Assembly: GCA_022599915.1 (NCBI GenBank)
Contig: JAHZLH010000001.1
Location: forward strand, 1 to 64,000
Reading direction: 5' to 3'
Source: Actinomycetes bacterium
Lineage (GTDB): Bacteria > Actinomycetota > Actinomycetes > S36-B12 > GCA-2699445
Length of the DNA stretch: 64,000 bases
The stretch's first letter is position 1. Each line of letters opens with the position of its first letter. This document shows positions 48,566 through 57,508 of the stretch, piece by piece. Made by a program: the position numbers and the translations under genes. Below the pieces are notes generated by a model that saw only the letters and a program-made list of their open reading frames with translations, made no database searches and was not told the origin of the DNA.

Positions 48566-49005
48566 ACCCCCGGGGGGCGCATCGGGGCTTCACCTTTGGC
48601 GGGGGCTGCCGCCTGCACCTGTACGTTCTTGCTGGTGACTCATCAAGACTGAAGCATGCGTCGTTCTCCAAGCGGGCAGAGCGAGGGCGACTGAAGATGA
48701 TCAGTTCCACACAGAAGTGGATTCCTCAGCCCGGCGTTGGACGAAGGAGCCACGGCCGCGAACTGCACGATGCACGCGTGACCGGTATGTCCGGGTTGTC
48801 CGTTTCTTGCTGAGGACTGGGGTGGGGGGAGGGTCGATTTCGTGGTGCAGCGACGGATGTGGGGATAGGGAGCGTGCGTGGGGTAGCGAGCACAGACCGT
48901 GAGGAGAACGGCCCTGGTGAAGGTTTCTCATCCAGGCGTTCGTGGTCACTCGTCACGTTCACGGTGAACCTAGTGCATATCTTGAAGTGAAGGAAGCGGC
49001 ATCAG
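48566..49005. other. 440-bp region without a convincing gene
   Basis: Open frames here are short, overlap in several directions and show no family pattern. The stretch holds a G-rich tract (48819-48833, four G runs) and, at 48957-48969, the palindrome GTTCAC-G-GTGAAC just before the start of the decayed secreted gene. It may be remnant DNA plus the promoter of that gene. Confidence 0.5.
48957..48969. promoter_or_regulatory. 13-bp palindrome, possible operator
   Basis: GTTCAC and GTGAAC are perfect inverted repeats around one central G, 36 bases before the ATG at 49006. Such a site could bind a dimeric regulator. No factor can be named from the sequence. Confidence 0.35.
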
Positions 49006-49925
49006 ATGAAAAAACTATTTGCGGTGGCCCTGGTTGCGGCTGTTGCTGTGATGGGTGGAGTGTCTGGTGCCGCGAACGCTGAATCTCAAGGATGGGAACC
49101 GACACTCGATAAGTTTGACCTCTATATCGCTGCTAGTTCCGGGAAGTTGTCGTTTCAAAGTGTTGAGTTGAACTATACGGAGGATGAGTTGGCGGCCAAC
49201 GCCGGTGAGCTCTTTGACGTCGGGGGTATTTTCTTGTGGGGTAAGGCGGCGGCGTGGCCGGGGATGCCTTCGAAGGGCACGTCAGTGACATGCAGGCAAA
49301 TCACTGCTGCCGGTGGGTGTTACATCTTTGATGTCAAGATGACGTCCCGCTCCCTTGACTACAGAGCAGTAGAAACAGGGAAATTCCTTTTCGAAGACTT
49401 GGGGGGGCCAATTTTGCAGGCCGACTGGCACCCTACAGAACAAGGACACCATTGACGTGCGTGTTTCGAGTGAGGGCAGACGCTATTAGGAGGTGCAGTT
49501 AGCCACCCCTGACAAGTTTGGGGTTTTCGCTAACATTTTCTCTACGTCTCAAGCGCGCGCTGATGAACCGAACAACGTGTTGGGTACTCAAGAACTTGGT
49601 TATCAAGTGATTGTCACTGAAAGCCCCGGCGAAGAAGTTGACTGCGAAGAAGGCGCAGGTGAAGTGGAAGCGGCCGAAGGGTGAGGTGACGATCACTGAG
49701 TATCAGACTCGGATCAAGAGGAAGGGAAGCTGGAAGAAGTGGTCAGGTAGGAATCCGCAGCCGAACCTGAACGGCTGGGTGTCCCGCACTTACAAGAATC
49801 TTTCGCCGAACACGAAGTACAAGGTGCAGGTACGCGCCTGGTCCGAAGATGTTCATGGTCCGAAACGATCGGTGAGGTTCACGACTGACCGCAAGGGCAT
49901 CCCCACCAAACCGGGCAACGGCTAA
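49006..49925 (+). pseudogene. Decayed gene for a secreted protein with a C-terminal fibronectin type III-like domain
   Basis: Three consecutive reading frames appear to be pieces of one gene. Piece 1 (49006-49455, ATG, AAGGAAG upstream) codes a signal peptide ending ANA and about 124 further residues. At the G7 run 49401-49407 coding sense passes to the next frame, which reads TGTLQNKDTIDVRVSSEG and then hits TAG at 49487-49489. The same frame reopens at once (to about 49620, NVLGTQELGYQVIVTE), and a second shift leads to the frame of 49611-49925, which has an FnIII-like pattern (AQVKWKRPKGEVTITEYQTR, NLSPNTKYKVQVRAWS). The intact protein would be about 305 residues. A truncated 149-residue secreted protein could still be made. 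Function is unknown. Confidence 0.65.
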
Positions 49926-50018
49926 CACCGGGCCTTCCTGCGACTAACGCCACGACACGGGCAGTGCAGTTCAACGGGAGGATGGGACAACAATGTCTGT
50001 TGCTACCGGGACTGCCTG

Positions 50019-50591
50019 CTAGTTGACGATGGCGGCGCCGTCGCCACCGGTTCCGGTCGGCGCCGGTGCCGGCGACTCCGGTGCGGGTTGCTCTGTCACC
50101 GGTGGCGGATCGGTGGGAGAAGTGTCGGGCGATTCTTCGCCTTGCGGCTGCGGTGGCTGGTCATCTTTCCCGATCGGACTCATCACTGGATCAGTGGTGC
50201 CGGGGAAGGCCTCGGGGCGTTGCCCCCAGAACACCGCCCGAGCGCTGTCAGCACGGGCAGTGGCCACAAGATCACGTCGCTGATCGCCGGAGAATACGGC
50301 TGCCACGGTGCAGTAGATGTTCACTAGCCGGTTCTCCACGATGGCGGCTAGCCGGGCAGCATCGTCAGCGGTCTTGATGGCGAAGGGAATCTCGAAAACG
50401 ATCGGTAATTCGATCGCAACCCCCATGGCTGCCAGCTCTGCGATGGCTGCGTCGCGCTGCCGGGAATGAAAGATCAGCGCATCCCTAGCTGTCGGACGTT
50501 CGCCCGACGGTAGTCGGGGGATCAGGATGCCGTAGGCGTACACCGCTGCAGCTTCTCCCTCAGCAATGGTGCGCCAAGTGCCTTCGCTCAT
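50019..50591 (-). CDS. DUF4439 ferritin-like protein
   Basis: A 190-residue protein. Residues 1-140 are helical with EGEAAAVYAYGILIPRL and the DUF4439 pattern ALIFHSRQRDAAIAEL, a ferritin-like four-helix fold. The last 50 residues are Pro/Glu/Ala rich and disordered. The family is actinobacterial, found next to rimP; function is unknown. It starts at 50591, overlapping the stop of the next gene upstream on the same strand by four bases, so the pair is translated together. Whether it binds metal is not known. Confidence 0.85.
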   Translation of the reverse strand: MSEGTWRTIAEGEAAAVYAYGILIPRLPSGERPTARDALIFHSRQRDAAIAELAAMGVAIELPIVFEIPFAIKTADDAARLAAIVENRLVNIYCTVAAVFSGDQRRDLVATARADSARAVFWGQRPEAFPGTTDPVMSPIGKDDQPPQPQGEESPDTSPTDPPPVTEQPAPESPAPAPTGTGGDGAAIVN

Positions 50592-51043
50592 GCGCCAGTC
50601 CTCGCCAAGTAGGCGGCATGACCCGACTCCGACGCTGCAATCCGAGCCAGTGTCGCGATCAGGGCCACATCAGCGGCCGACACCGCGGCGCTGGTGCGCT
50701 GCTTCGCCGCCGCTTGCTCGAGTTTGCGCAATGCCGACAGCCCCGGTGCCTGGCCTACCGGGGAAGCGGGAACTGGCCCGTCACCGTTGGGATACAGCGC
50801 CGATAAGTGTTGCTCGTGTTGGCTGGCCAAGAACTCCAGCTCGACAGCTCGATCAGGATTGTTGGCTGCGGCGGCACGATAGGCCGCAATCAACTCCGAC
50901 TCGGACTGGGCGGCGGATTCTCGTGCCTGTTGATCCAGGTCTTCTGGTGGTGGCGGACCGGAGTCGTCACCACCGCATGCGGCGACCACACCTACCGGGG
51001 CAACCGCAGCCGCAAGCAGGACCGCTCGGCGGGAAATCTCCAT
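50588..51043 (-). CDS. Tat-type lipoprotein, ferritin-like
   Basis: A 151-residue protein with SRRAVLL (Arg5-Arg6) and lipobox VAAC (Cys23), so probably an exported lipoprotein. The mature part has a Pro-rich spacer, then helices with SELIAAYRAAA and LEFLASQHEQHLSALYP, whose Glu/His spacing resembles ferritin-like proteins. It forms a two-gene unit with DUF4439 and diverges from rimP. A possible -10 TAGGGT lies on the minus strand about 35 bases before the ATG. The function is unknown. Confidence 0.8.
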   Translation of the reverse strand: MEISRRAVLLAAAVAPVGVVAACGGDDSGPPPPEDLDQQARESAAQSESELIAAYRAAAANNPDRAVELEFLASQHEQHLSALYPNGDGPVPASPVGQAPGLSALRKLEQAAAKQRTSAAVSAADVALIATLARIAASESGHAAYLARTGA

Positions 51044-51135
51044 GCATGCTCCAGAGGAAAGAACCGAACCACTACCCTAAGGTGCAGTAGCCAGGAAACT
51101 GAACAAGGGGCGCACCGCGTGCGAAGGAGGACCGT

Positions 51136-51594
51136 ATGGGTCACGAACTCATCGCCCGGTTGCGCGAACTCTTGGTAGAACCGGTGAAATCCCACGGCGC
51201 AGATCTTGAGGATGTCGCCGTTGTGGGGCACAAGGATCGCCCCGTGGTCAAAGTCACCGCAGATAGTGACGGTGGCCTCACCCTCGATCAGTCCGCGGAC
51301 ATTAACCGGTCGGTCTCACAGGTGGTGGACGAGTCCGGTGTCATGGGCAAGCGTTCCTATGTGGTCGAAGTGACCAGCCCCGGGGTTTCCCGACCATTGA
51401 GCGTGCCAAAACACTGGCAACGCAATGCGGGCCGTCTGGTCCGAGTGGTTCCGTTGCAGGGAGATCCGATACTGGGGCGAATCGTTTCCGCTGACGACGA
51501 CCATGCGGTGTTGGACGTCGCGGGCAGTGAACAGTCGGTCAGCTACGCCGATGTGAAACGGGCCGTAGTGCAGATCGAGCTGAAGAAGCGCTGA
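51136..51594 (+). CDS. rimP: Ribosome maturation factor RimP
   Basis: A 152-residue 30S assembly factor. [20 protein letters not shown], the [15 protein letters not shown] segment and [20 protein letters not shown] are the RimP motifs. AAGGAGGACC precedes the ATG. It heads the conserved rimP-nusA-ylxR-infB operon and diverges from the ferritin-like lipoprotein gene. Confidence 0.95.
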   Translation: MGHELIARLRELLVEPVKSHGADLEDVAVVGHKDRPVVKVTADSDGGLTLDQSADINRSVSQVVDESGVMGKRSYVVEVTSPGVSRPLSVPKHWQRNAGRLVRVVPLQGDPILGRIVSADDDHAVLDVAGSEQSVSYADVKRAVVQIELKKR

Positions 51595-51611
51595 GTGGTG
51601 GAGGAGAAGTT

Positions 51612-52616
51612 ATGGATATCGATGTAGACGCATTGCGTAGTTTAGTGCGCGAGCGCTCCATCTCGTTCGACTTGGTAGTAGCCAGCATCGAGGAGGCGCT
51701 GCTGAGCGCCTACCACCATCAGCCTGGCTCCAAGCCACAAGCTCGCGTAGAACTGGACCGCAAGACCGGGCATGTCACGGTCTTGGCGATTGAATCCGAT
51801 GAGGACGGCAATCAGCTTCGCGAATACGACGACACCCCGGAAGGATTTGGCCGAGTGGCGGCTGCCACTGCGCGTCAGGTGTTGACCCAGCGCCTGCGGG
51901 AAGCCACCTCCGATATCACCTACGACGAGTTCTCCGGGCGAGCCGGTGAGATCGTCGGCGGCACCGTGCAACAGTCCAACGAGTCCGGCGGCATCAAGGT
52001 GCAACTCAGCAAGGACCTCGAAGGAGTGTTGCCGCCAGCCGAGCAAGTACCCGGTGAGGATTACAGCCACGGCAAACGCATCCGGGCCGTCATCGTGTCC
52101 GTACGTCGGGGCATGCACGGGCCGCTGGTCACGGTGAGTCGAACCCATCCTGACTTGGTCCGCCATCTATTTACGTTGGAAGTACCCGAGATCGCCGACG
52201 GGGTCGTCCAGATTGATGCCATCGCTCGGGAAGCCGGGCACCGGACCAAGATCGCGGTGTCCAGCACCTCCAATGAAGTCAATGCCAAAGGAGCCTGTAT
52301 TGGTCCCATGGGCCAGCGGGTGCGGCAGGTGATGGCGGAATTGAACGGAGAGAAGATCGACATCGTCGATTTCAACTCCGACCCGGCAAAGTTCATCGGC
52401 AGCGCGCTGTCGCCAGCCAAGGTTAGTGAAGTGATTGTCACTGATCCCGCGGCGAGAGCGGCCCGCGTGATCGTGCCCGACTACCAGTTGTCGTTGGCAA
52501 TCGGCCGGGAAGGACAAAACGCACGGCTAGCGGCTCGGTTGACCGGTTGGCGCATAGATATCCGCTCCGATCAGAACCCCAGTGACGACGCGGCAGCGGC
52601 GCCACGGACGCCGTAG
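51612..52616 (+). CDS. nusA: Transcription termination/antitermination factor NusA
   Basis: A 334-residue RNA-polymerase-binding protein. The N-terminal domain (about 1-105), S1 domain (about 110-180, [16 protein letters not shown]) and two KH domains ([20 protein letters not shown] and [22 protein letters not shown]) are in order. It lacks the C-terminal acidic repeats of E. coli NusA, as is normal for actinobacteria. GGAGGAGAA lies upstream of the ATG, 17 bases after rimP. Confidence 0.96.
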   Translation: MDIDVDALRSLVRERSISFDLVVASIEEALLSAYHHQPGSKPQARVELDRKTGHVTVLAIESDEDGNQLREYDDTPEGFGRVAAATARQVLTQRLREATSDITYDEFSGRAGEIVGGTVQQSNESGGIKVQLSKDLEGVLPPAEQVPGEDYSHGKRIRAVIVSVRRGMHGPLVTVSRTHPDLVRHLFTLEVPEIADGVVQIDAIAREAGHRTKIAVSSTSNEVNAKGACIGPMGQRVRQVMAELNGEKIDIVDFNSDPAKFIGSALSPAKVSEVIVTDPAARAARVIVPDYQLSLAIGREGQNARLAARLTGWRIDIRSDQNPSDDAAAAPRTP

Positions 52617-52625
52617 CGCCACGGA

Positions 52626-52922
52626 TTGTCAGCAAAGCGGAAGAAGGGGCTACACTTGCCCGAGATCAGTCAGTTAGGCCCCACCCGGACTTGTGTCGGG
52701 TGTAAACAACGGGCTCAACAGGCTGATTTACTGCGAGTGGTCGCCGTCGGTTCCGATCTGGTTCCGGATGGTCCCGTTCGACAGCCTGGTCGAGGTGCGT
52801 ATCTGCACCCTCGGTCGGAGTGCCTGCGGTTGGCGATTCAGCGGCGGGCTTTCCCTCGGTCCTTACGGATCTCGGGTCCACTGTCGACGGAGGCCGTAGC
52901 GGTGCTACTGCAGAGCCAATAA
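52626..52922 (+). CDS. ylxR: YlxR family (DUF448) RNA-binding protein
   Basis: A 98-residue protein if the TTG at 52626 is used. A second in-frame TTG at 52656 has AGAAGGGG six bases upstream and may be the true start (88 residues). PTRTCVGC is the family signature; GRGAYLHPRSECLRLAIQRRAFPRSLR completes it. YlxR binds RNA and can modulate RNase P in other bacteria. It lies between nusA and infB, its universal place. Confidence 0.88.
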   Translation: MSAKRKKGLHLPEISQLGPTRTCVGCKQRAQQADLLRVVAVGSDLVPDGPVRQPGRGAYLHPRSECLRLAIQRRAFPRSLRISGPLSTEAVAVLLQSQ

Positions 52923-53028
52923 CCGTCAGAGCTTCGGGAGAACGAGATGAGCACCCGATGAGTTCCTCATCATGAAGCAAACAAACCAGCGTTGACGGCT
53001 CGGATCCCCGGGCCGAGACAGGAGAAAA

Positions 53029-55806
53029 GTGTCTAAGGTCCGGGTTTATGAGCTCGCTAAAGAGCTCGGACTCGAAAGTAAAGATGTCCTGGAGAAGTTG
53101 CAGGAGATTGGCGAGTTCGCCAAGTCTGCCTCCTCCACCGTTGAACCTCCGGTAGCGCGCAAACTGCGCGATGCCGTTGGCGGTGACAAGCCCGCCAGCG
53201 ACAAGCCAGCGCGTCGATCCGCCTCGGGGAGCACCCTTCGGCGGCCGCCGGCTGGCAGCAGCACCCGCCGCCCGAGTGGTGGTAGCGCTACGCTGCGGCC
53301 GAAGGCCGAACCAACGCCGAAGGCAGAACCAGCGGCAGCGGAGAAGCCGGAGGTGCCTGCGGCCAAGGAAGCGGCCCCCGTCGAGCAGGCCCCAGCGCCC
53401 GCTGCGGAAGCCAGCGCACCGGCAGCGGAAGCCAGCGCACCAGCGGCCGACGCCGCGGCACCGGAAGCGCCGGACAAACCCAAGCCCAGTCGTGGCCCTT
53501 CGCCGACGCCGGGCAACAACCCGTTCTCTGGCAATGCCCCTACCCGAACGCCACGCAGCGGTACGGGCAATAACCCCTACACCGGCAACGCACCCAGTCC
53601 GGGTGCTGCTCCCACGCCTGGCTCCATGCCACCGCGTCCCCGTCCGAATCCAGGTCAGATGCGCGCCCCAGAACGTGGTCGCGGTCGCCCCGGCGGTCCC
53701 GGTGGGCGCCAAGGTGGTCGTCCCGGCGGTCCCGGTGGTCGTCCCGGCGGTCCCGGCGGTCGTCCGGGTGGCGGCGGTGGTGGCAACTACCGCGGCGGGC
53801 CCGGTGGCGCCCCCGGCGGCGGTTTTGGTCCTCCCCGCGGAGGTCCCGGTGGTCCCGGTGGTCGTCCCGGTGGTCGTCCCGGTGGCCCCGGTGGTCGCGG
53901 CCGACCCGGTGGCAAGACTCGTGCCCGCAAGTCCAAGCGCGCAAAGCGTCAGGAATTCGACAACATGGAAGCGCCCACCATTGGTGGCGTAGGTGTCATC
54001 AAGGGTGACGGCGCCACCGTGCGGTTGCCCCGCGGTGCTTCACTGACTGATTTCGCGGAGCGAATCGACGCCAGTCCCGCGGATTTGGTGACCGTCATGC
54101 TCAAGTTGGGTGAAATGGTCAACGCCACGCAAAGCGTTGACGACGACACTTTGAAGGTGTTGGGAGCCGAACTCGATTATCTAGTGGACATAGTGTCGCC
54201 AGAGGACGAGGATCGCGAACTGCTGGAGAAGTTTGATCTGGAATACGGTGAGGACGAAGGTTCCTCCGACGATCTCACGGCCCGCCCACCCGTTGTCACG
54301 GTCATGGGTCACGTCGATCACGGCAAAACGAAACTGTTGGATGCGATCCGTTCTGCCGATGTGGTCTCGGATGAGGCCGGCGGCATCACCCAGCACATTG
54401 GTGCATATCAGGTGCACACCACTGTCGGTGACGAAGATCGGGCGCTGACCTTCATCGACACCCCGGGTCACGAGGCGTTCACCGCCATGCGTGCTCGAGG
54501 TGCGCAGGTCACCGACATCGCCGTCCTTGTGGTCGCAGCAGACGACGGTGTGAAGCCGCAGACGGTTGAGGCGTTGAATCACGCGCAAGCCGCAGAGGTG
54601 CCGATCGTGGTTGCCGTCAACAAGGTGGACAAGGAAGGTGCGGACCCCACTAAGGTGCGCACCCAACTCACCGAATATGGCTTGGTTGCCGAGGACTTCG
54701 GTGGCGATGTGATGTTCGTGGAGGTGTCAGCTAAGCAAGCTACCGGAATTCAGGAACTACTGGAAGCGGTCGTTCTCACCGCCGATGCCACTTTGGAACT
54801 CACCGCTAACCCGAATCAAGACGCACAAGGTGTCGCGATCGAGGCCCACTTGGACCGCGGTCGCGGTTCGGTGGCGACGGTGCTGGTGCAACGAGGCACG
54901 TTGCATCCGGGTGATTCGGTGGTGTGTGGCGACGCACACGGCCGGGTCCGCGCGATGCTGGACGAGCACGGTGAAGCGTTGGAAAGCGCTGTACCGTCCC
55001 GACCGGTACAGGTGCTTGGCCTGACGTCGGTTCCGGGCGCCGGTGATTCTTTCTTGGTCGTGCCCGAGGATCGGGTGGCGCGTCAGATTGCCCAAACTCG
55101 GCAAGCTCGAGAGCGCAACGCTGCGCTGGCCAAAGCACGGCCACGCCGCACTTTGGAAGAGTTCCTATCCCAGAAGGAAAAGGGCGAAGTTCAGGAAATG
55201 CGCCTCATTCTCAAGGGCGATGTGTCCGGTTCGGTCGAAGCGTTGGAAGACGCACTGGTCAAACTGGAGATTTCCGAAGAGGTATCGCTGCGCATCATCG
55301 ACCGTGGCGTGGGTGCCATCACCGAAACTAACGTGATGCTCGCTGCCGCCTCCGATGCGATCATTCTCGGCTTCAACGTCCGTCCCCAGGGCAAAGCCAG
55401 CGAAATGGCTGATCGCGAGGGCGTTGAGGTCCGGTACTACTCGGTGATCTACGCCGCGCTGGATGACATCGAAGCCGCGCTGAAGGGCATGCTGAAGCCG
55501 GAGTACGAGGAAGTGCAACTCGGTACTGCTGAGATTCGTGAGGTGTACCGGTCCAGCAAGTTTGGCAACATCGCTGGTTGTGTCGTTCGCAGTGGCCAGG
55601 TCAAGCGCAACAGCTCGGCTCGGCTGGTACGCGATGGCACTGTGGTTGCGAACAATCTCAAGGTCGAGTCGCTGCGGCGGTTCAAGGACGACGTCACCGA
55701 GGTGCGGGACGGCTACGAGTGCGGCATCGGGCTCGGCAGCTTCAACGACATCAAGGAGGGCGACGTGATCGAGACCTTCGAAAACCAGGAGAAGCCGCGC
55801 ACGTAA
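53029..55806 (+). CDS. infB: Translation initiation factor IF-2
   Basis: A 925-residue GTPase that places initiator tRNA on the 30S subunit. An IF2-N domain (about 1-50, [22 protein letters not shown]) is followed by a long disordered region: Ala/Pro/Glu repeats, then Gly/Pro/Arg repeats of GGPGGRPGG type (nucleotides 53690-53925). G1 GHVDHGKT is at 427-434, DTPGHEAF is G3 and NKVDKE is G4. Domains II-IV follow to the C-terminus. The GTG start has ACAGGAGAAAA upstream. A hairpin GATGAG-TTC-CTCATC (52957-52971) lies in the gap before it. Confidence 0.97.
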   Translation: MSKVRVYELAKELGLESKDVLEKLQEIGEFAKSASSTVEPPVARKLRDAVGGDKPASDKPARRSASGSTLRRPPAGSSTRRPSGGSATLRPKAEPTPKAEPAAAEKPEVPAAKEAAPVEQAPAPAAEASAPAAEASAPAADAAAPEAPDKPKPSRGPSPTPGNNPFSGNAPTRTPRSGTGNNPYTGNAPSPGAAPTPGSMPPRPRPNPGQMRAPERGRGRPGGPGGRQGGRPGGPGGRPGGPGGRPGGGGGGNYRGGPGGAPGGGFGPPRGGPGGPGGRPGGRPGGPGGRGRPGGKTRARKSKRAKRQEFDNMEAPTIGGVGVIKGDGATVRLPRGASLTDFAERIDASPADLVTVMLKLGEMVNATQSVDDDTLKVLGAELDYLVDIVSPEDEDRELLEKFDLEYGEDEGSSDDLTARPPVVTVMGHVDHGKTKLLDAIRSADVVSDEAGGITQHIGAYQVHTTVGDEDRALTFIDTPGHEAFTAMRARGAQVTDIAVLVVAADDGVKPQTVEALNHAQAAEVPIVVAVNKVDKEGADPTKVRTQLTEYGLVAEDFGGDVMFVEVSAKQATGIQELLEAVVLTADATLELTANPNQDAQGVAIEAHLDRGRGSVATVLVQRGTLHPGDSVVCGDAHGRVRAMLDEHGEALESAVPSRPVQVLGLTSVPGAGDSFLVVPEDRVARQIAQTRQARERNAALAKARPRRTLEEFLSQKEKGEVQEMRLILKGDVSGSVEALEDALVKLEISEEVSLRIIDRGVGAITETNVMLAAASDAIILGFNVRPQGKASEMADREGVEVRYYSVIYAALDDIEAALKGMLKPEYEEVQLGTAEIREVYRSSKFGNIAGCVVRSGQVKRNSSARLVRDGTVVANNLKVESLRRFKDDVTEVRDGYECGIGLGSFNDIKEGDVIETFENQEKPRT

Positions 55807-55818
55807 TAGGGGCAGTCG

Positions 55819-56114
55819 ATGTTTGTCGGAGCGATGGAGTTCGACTGATTACTTGGCGATGTTCGTTCGCTGAAGCACAAGCGGATGATCTGCGACCGAT
55901 AGTGGAGTCGCTACGAAGCTTCGAGGTGTCGGCCGCGGAAGTGGCCGACCAGGATCTGTATCGACGCGCTCAACTCGGGGTGGCAGTGACCGCTACTGAT
56001 ACGCAACACTGAGATCACGTGCTCGATCGCTGTGAACAGCTCGTCGCCGCGCGACCGGAGATTGAGTTGCTCAGTTGTGGCCGACGGATCTTCTGGTTGG
56101 CGGACGGGGAGTGA
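55819..56114 (+). pseudogene. ylxP: ylxP (DUF503) pseudogene between infB and rbfA
   Basis: DUF503 sequence is readable across the region but broken three times. From the ATG at 55819, MFVGAMEFD is followed by TGA (55846-55848), then LLGDVRSLKHKRMI. One base appears lost near 55890, after which the next frame gives LRPIVESLRSFEVSAAEVAD and QDLYRRAQLGVAV. That frame meets TGA at 56010-56012 and continues as DHVLDRCEQLVAARPEIELL to the natural end at 56114. TGA is an ordinary stop elsewhere in the window, so recoding is unlikely. The flanking genes are intact. The family is a dimeric protein of unknown role in this translation operon. Confidence 0.85.
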
Positions 56115-56129
56115 AGAGAGGAATGACTC

Positions 56130-56576
56130 ATGAGTGACCACGAAGCGCGGGTCCGGCGGCTAGCCGATCGCATTCATGAAATTGTTGCTCAACTCCTGGG
56201 GCGACGAGTGAAGGATCCGCGGCTGGGTTTCGTCACGGTGACTGACGTGCGGCTGACCAACGACATGCGCGAAGCCACAGTTTTTTACACCGTCATGGGT
56301 GATGAGTCTGAGCAGGCGGATACCGCGGTTGCGCTGAAGTCGGCCACCGGCATGATCCGTACCGAAGTAGGACGTATTACCGGCGTACGGTTCGCGCCCA
56401 CGATTGCTTTTGTTCATGACGCGTTGCCCACCACGGCGGCTCATATTGAGGAGTTGTTAGACCGCGCAGCTCGCGATGATGCCCGAGTCCACGAGCAGGC
56501 CGCCGGAGCTGAGTTTGCCGGGGAGGTCGATCCCTACCGGCACGAGCAGGACGGGGAACCGGAAGCGAATCAATAG
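56130..56576 (+). CDS. rbfA: Ribosome-binding factor A
   Basis: A 148-residue 30S maturation factor with a KH-like fold. RVRRLADRIHEIVAQLLGRR, DPRLGFVTVTDVRLTNDM and the conserved GRITGVRFAPTIAFVHD are present. The last 35 residues are acidic and variable. GAGAGGAATG precedes the ATG. It ends on the base where truB starts. Confidence 0.94.
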   Translation: MSDHEARVRRLADRIHEIVAQLLGRRVKDPRLGFVTVTDVRLTNDMREATVFYTVMGDESEQADTAVALKSATGMIRTEVGRITGVRFAPTIAFVHDALPTTAAHIEELLDRAARDDARVHEQAAGAEFAGEVDPYRHEQDGEPEANQ

Positions 56577-57508
56577 TGGTCGCAACAGGGCACGGGGTGC
56601 TGCTGGTGGATAAACCAGCAGGTATCAGTAGTCAGGCGGCCGTTTCCCGGGTGAAACGTTCCGGTCAGTTCCGCAAGGTCGGTCACGCCGGGACACTAGA
56701 TCCGGCTGCTACGGGGTTGCTGGTCACAGGTATCGGGGCGGGGACTCGTCTCCTCAGGTACTTTGTGGGGCTCGATAAGGACTACACCGCGACGGTGCGA
56801 CTAGGTATCGCCACTGATACCGAGGACGCTCACGGGCAGCCCACTGCCTCGCCTGGATGTGAGTCGGTTGCTGATCTCACCGCCGCTGCGGCGCAACTGA
56901 CCGGAGATCTGCTGCAACGACCGTCGGCGGTATCGGCGATCAAGATTGACGGGCAACGGGCTTATCGCCGCGTTCGGCGCGGTGAGGAGGTCGAGCTGCC
57001 TGAGCGGCCAGTCACAGTTCAGCGATTCGACATCCTGGCGCAGCGTGAGGCAAGGGCAGACGACCTGCCAGTCATCGACGTTGATATCGCCGTAACCGTG
57101 TCGAGTGGCACCTATGTCCGGGCGTTGGGGCGCGATTTGGCGGAGGCGGTAGACACAGTTGGGCATCTGATCGCCTTGCGTCGTACCAGAGTTGGACCAT
57201 TTCACAGCAGCGATTCATGCAGCCTCGACGATGTGAGTTCAACAACGACACTGCTCACATTGGGAGAAGCGGCAACGGCCGTACTCCCCAGCGTTGTCCT
57301 ACCAACAGGCCAGGATCGGGCGGTGGCACTGGGCCAGCGCATCCCGACGATAGGGACCGGTAGCGGACCCTATGCCTTGCTGAATGAACAGGGAGATCTG
57401 CTGGCAGTGGCTACGGTCGAGCAGGGGCGCTATCGGTATGCCATGGTGGTTCCCATGGATGCGATTCCCGCATTCGCACGCGGCTCTGGCAGGGTGGAGG
57501 AGTCATGA
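56576..57508 (+). CDS. truB: tRNA pseudouridine(55) synthase
   Basis: A 310-residue enzyme that makes pseudouridine 55 in the T arm of tRNA. VDKPAGISSQAAVSRVKR and GHAGTLDPAATGLLV contain the conserved motif with catalytic Asp42. GTYVRALGRDLAEAV and a C-terminal PUA-like domain follow. It starts with GTG immediately after rbfA and overlaps ribF by ATGA. Confidence 0.95.
   Translation: MVATGHGVLLVDKPAGISSQAAVSRVKRSGQFRKVGHAGTLDPAATGLLVTGIGAGTRLLRYFVGLDKDYTATVRLGIATDTEDAHGQPTASPGCESVADLTAAAAQLTGDLLQRPSAVSAIKIDGQRAYRRVRRGEEVELPERPVTVQRFDILAQREARADDLPVIDVDIAVTVSSGTYVRALGRDLAEAVDTVGHLIALRRTRVGPFHSSDSCSLDDVSSTTTLLTLGEAATAVLPSVVLPTGQDRAVALGQRIPTIGTGSGPYALLNEQGDLLAVATVEQGRYRYAMVVPMDAIPAFARGSGRVEES

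Noticed and set aside
48819-48833. Possible G-quadruplex (GGGG-T-GGGGGG-A-GGG)
   Set aside because: Four G runs can be counted, but such tracts are expected by chance in this GC-rich DNA and nothing nearby gives it a role.
48701-48949. 82-residue minus-strand open frame in the gene-poor gap
   Set aside because: Pro/Arg/Ser-rich with no family pattern, no ribosome site, and overlapping alternatives in other frames.
47051-51043. Genomic island or insertion element in the accessory stretch
   Set aside because: No transposase, integrase, tRNA attachment site or flanking direct repeats were found; only gene content and decay set it apart.
52666-53712. 348-residue open frame on the minus strand opposite ylxR and infB
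   Set aside because: It is the reverse image of the low-complexity Gly/Pro/Ala part of infB; no family pattern and no ribosome site.
55846-56012. TGA recoding (selenocysteine or tryptophan) in ylxP
   Set aside because: TGA ends many intact genes in the window, a frameshift lies between the two TGA codons, and no SECIS-like hairpin was recognised.
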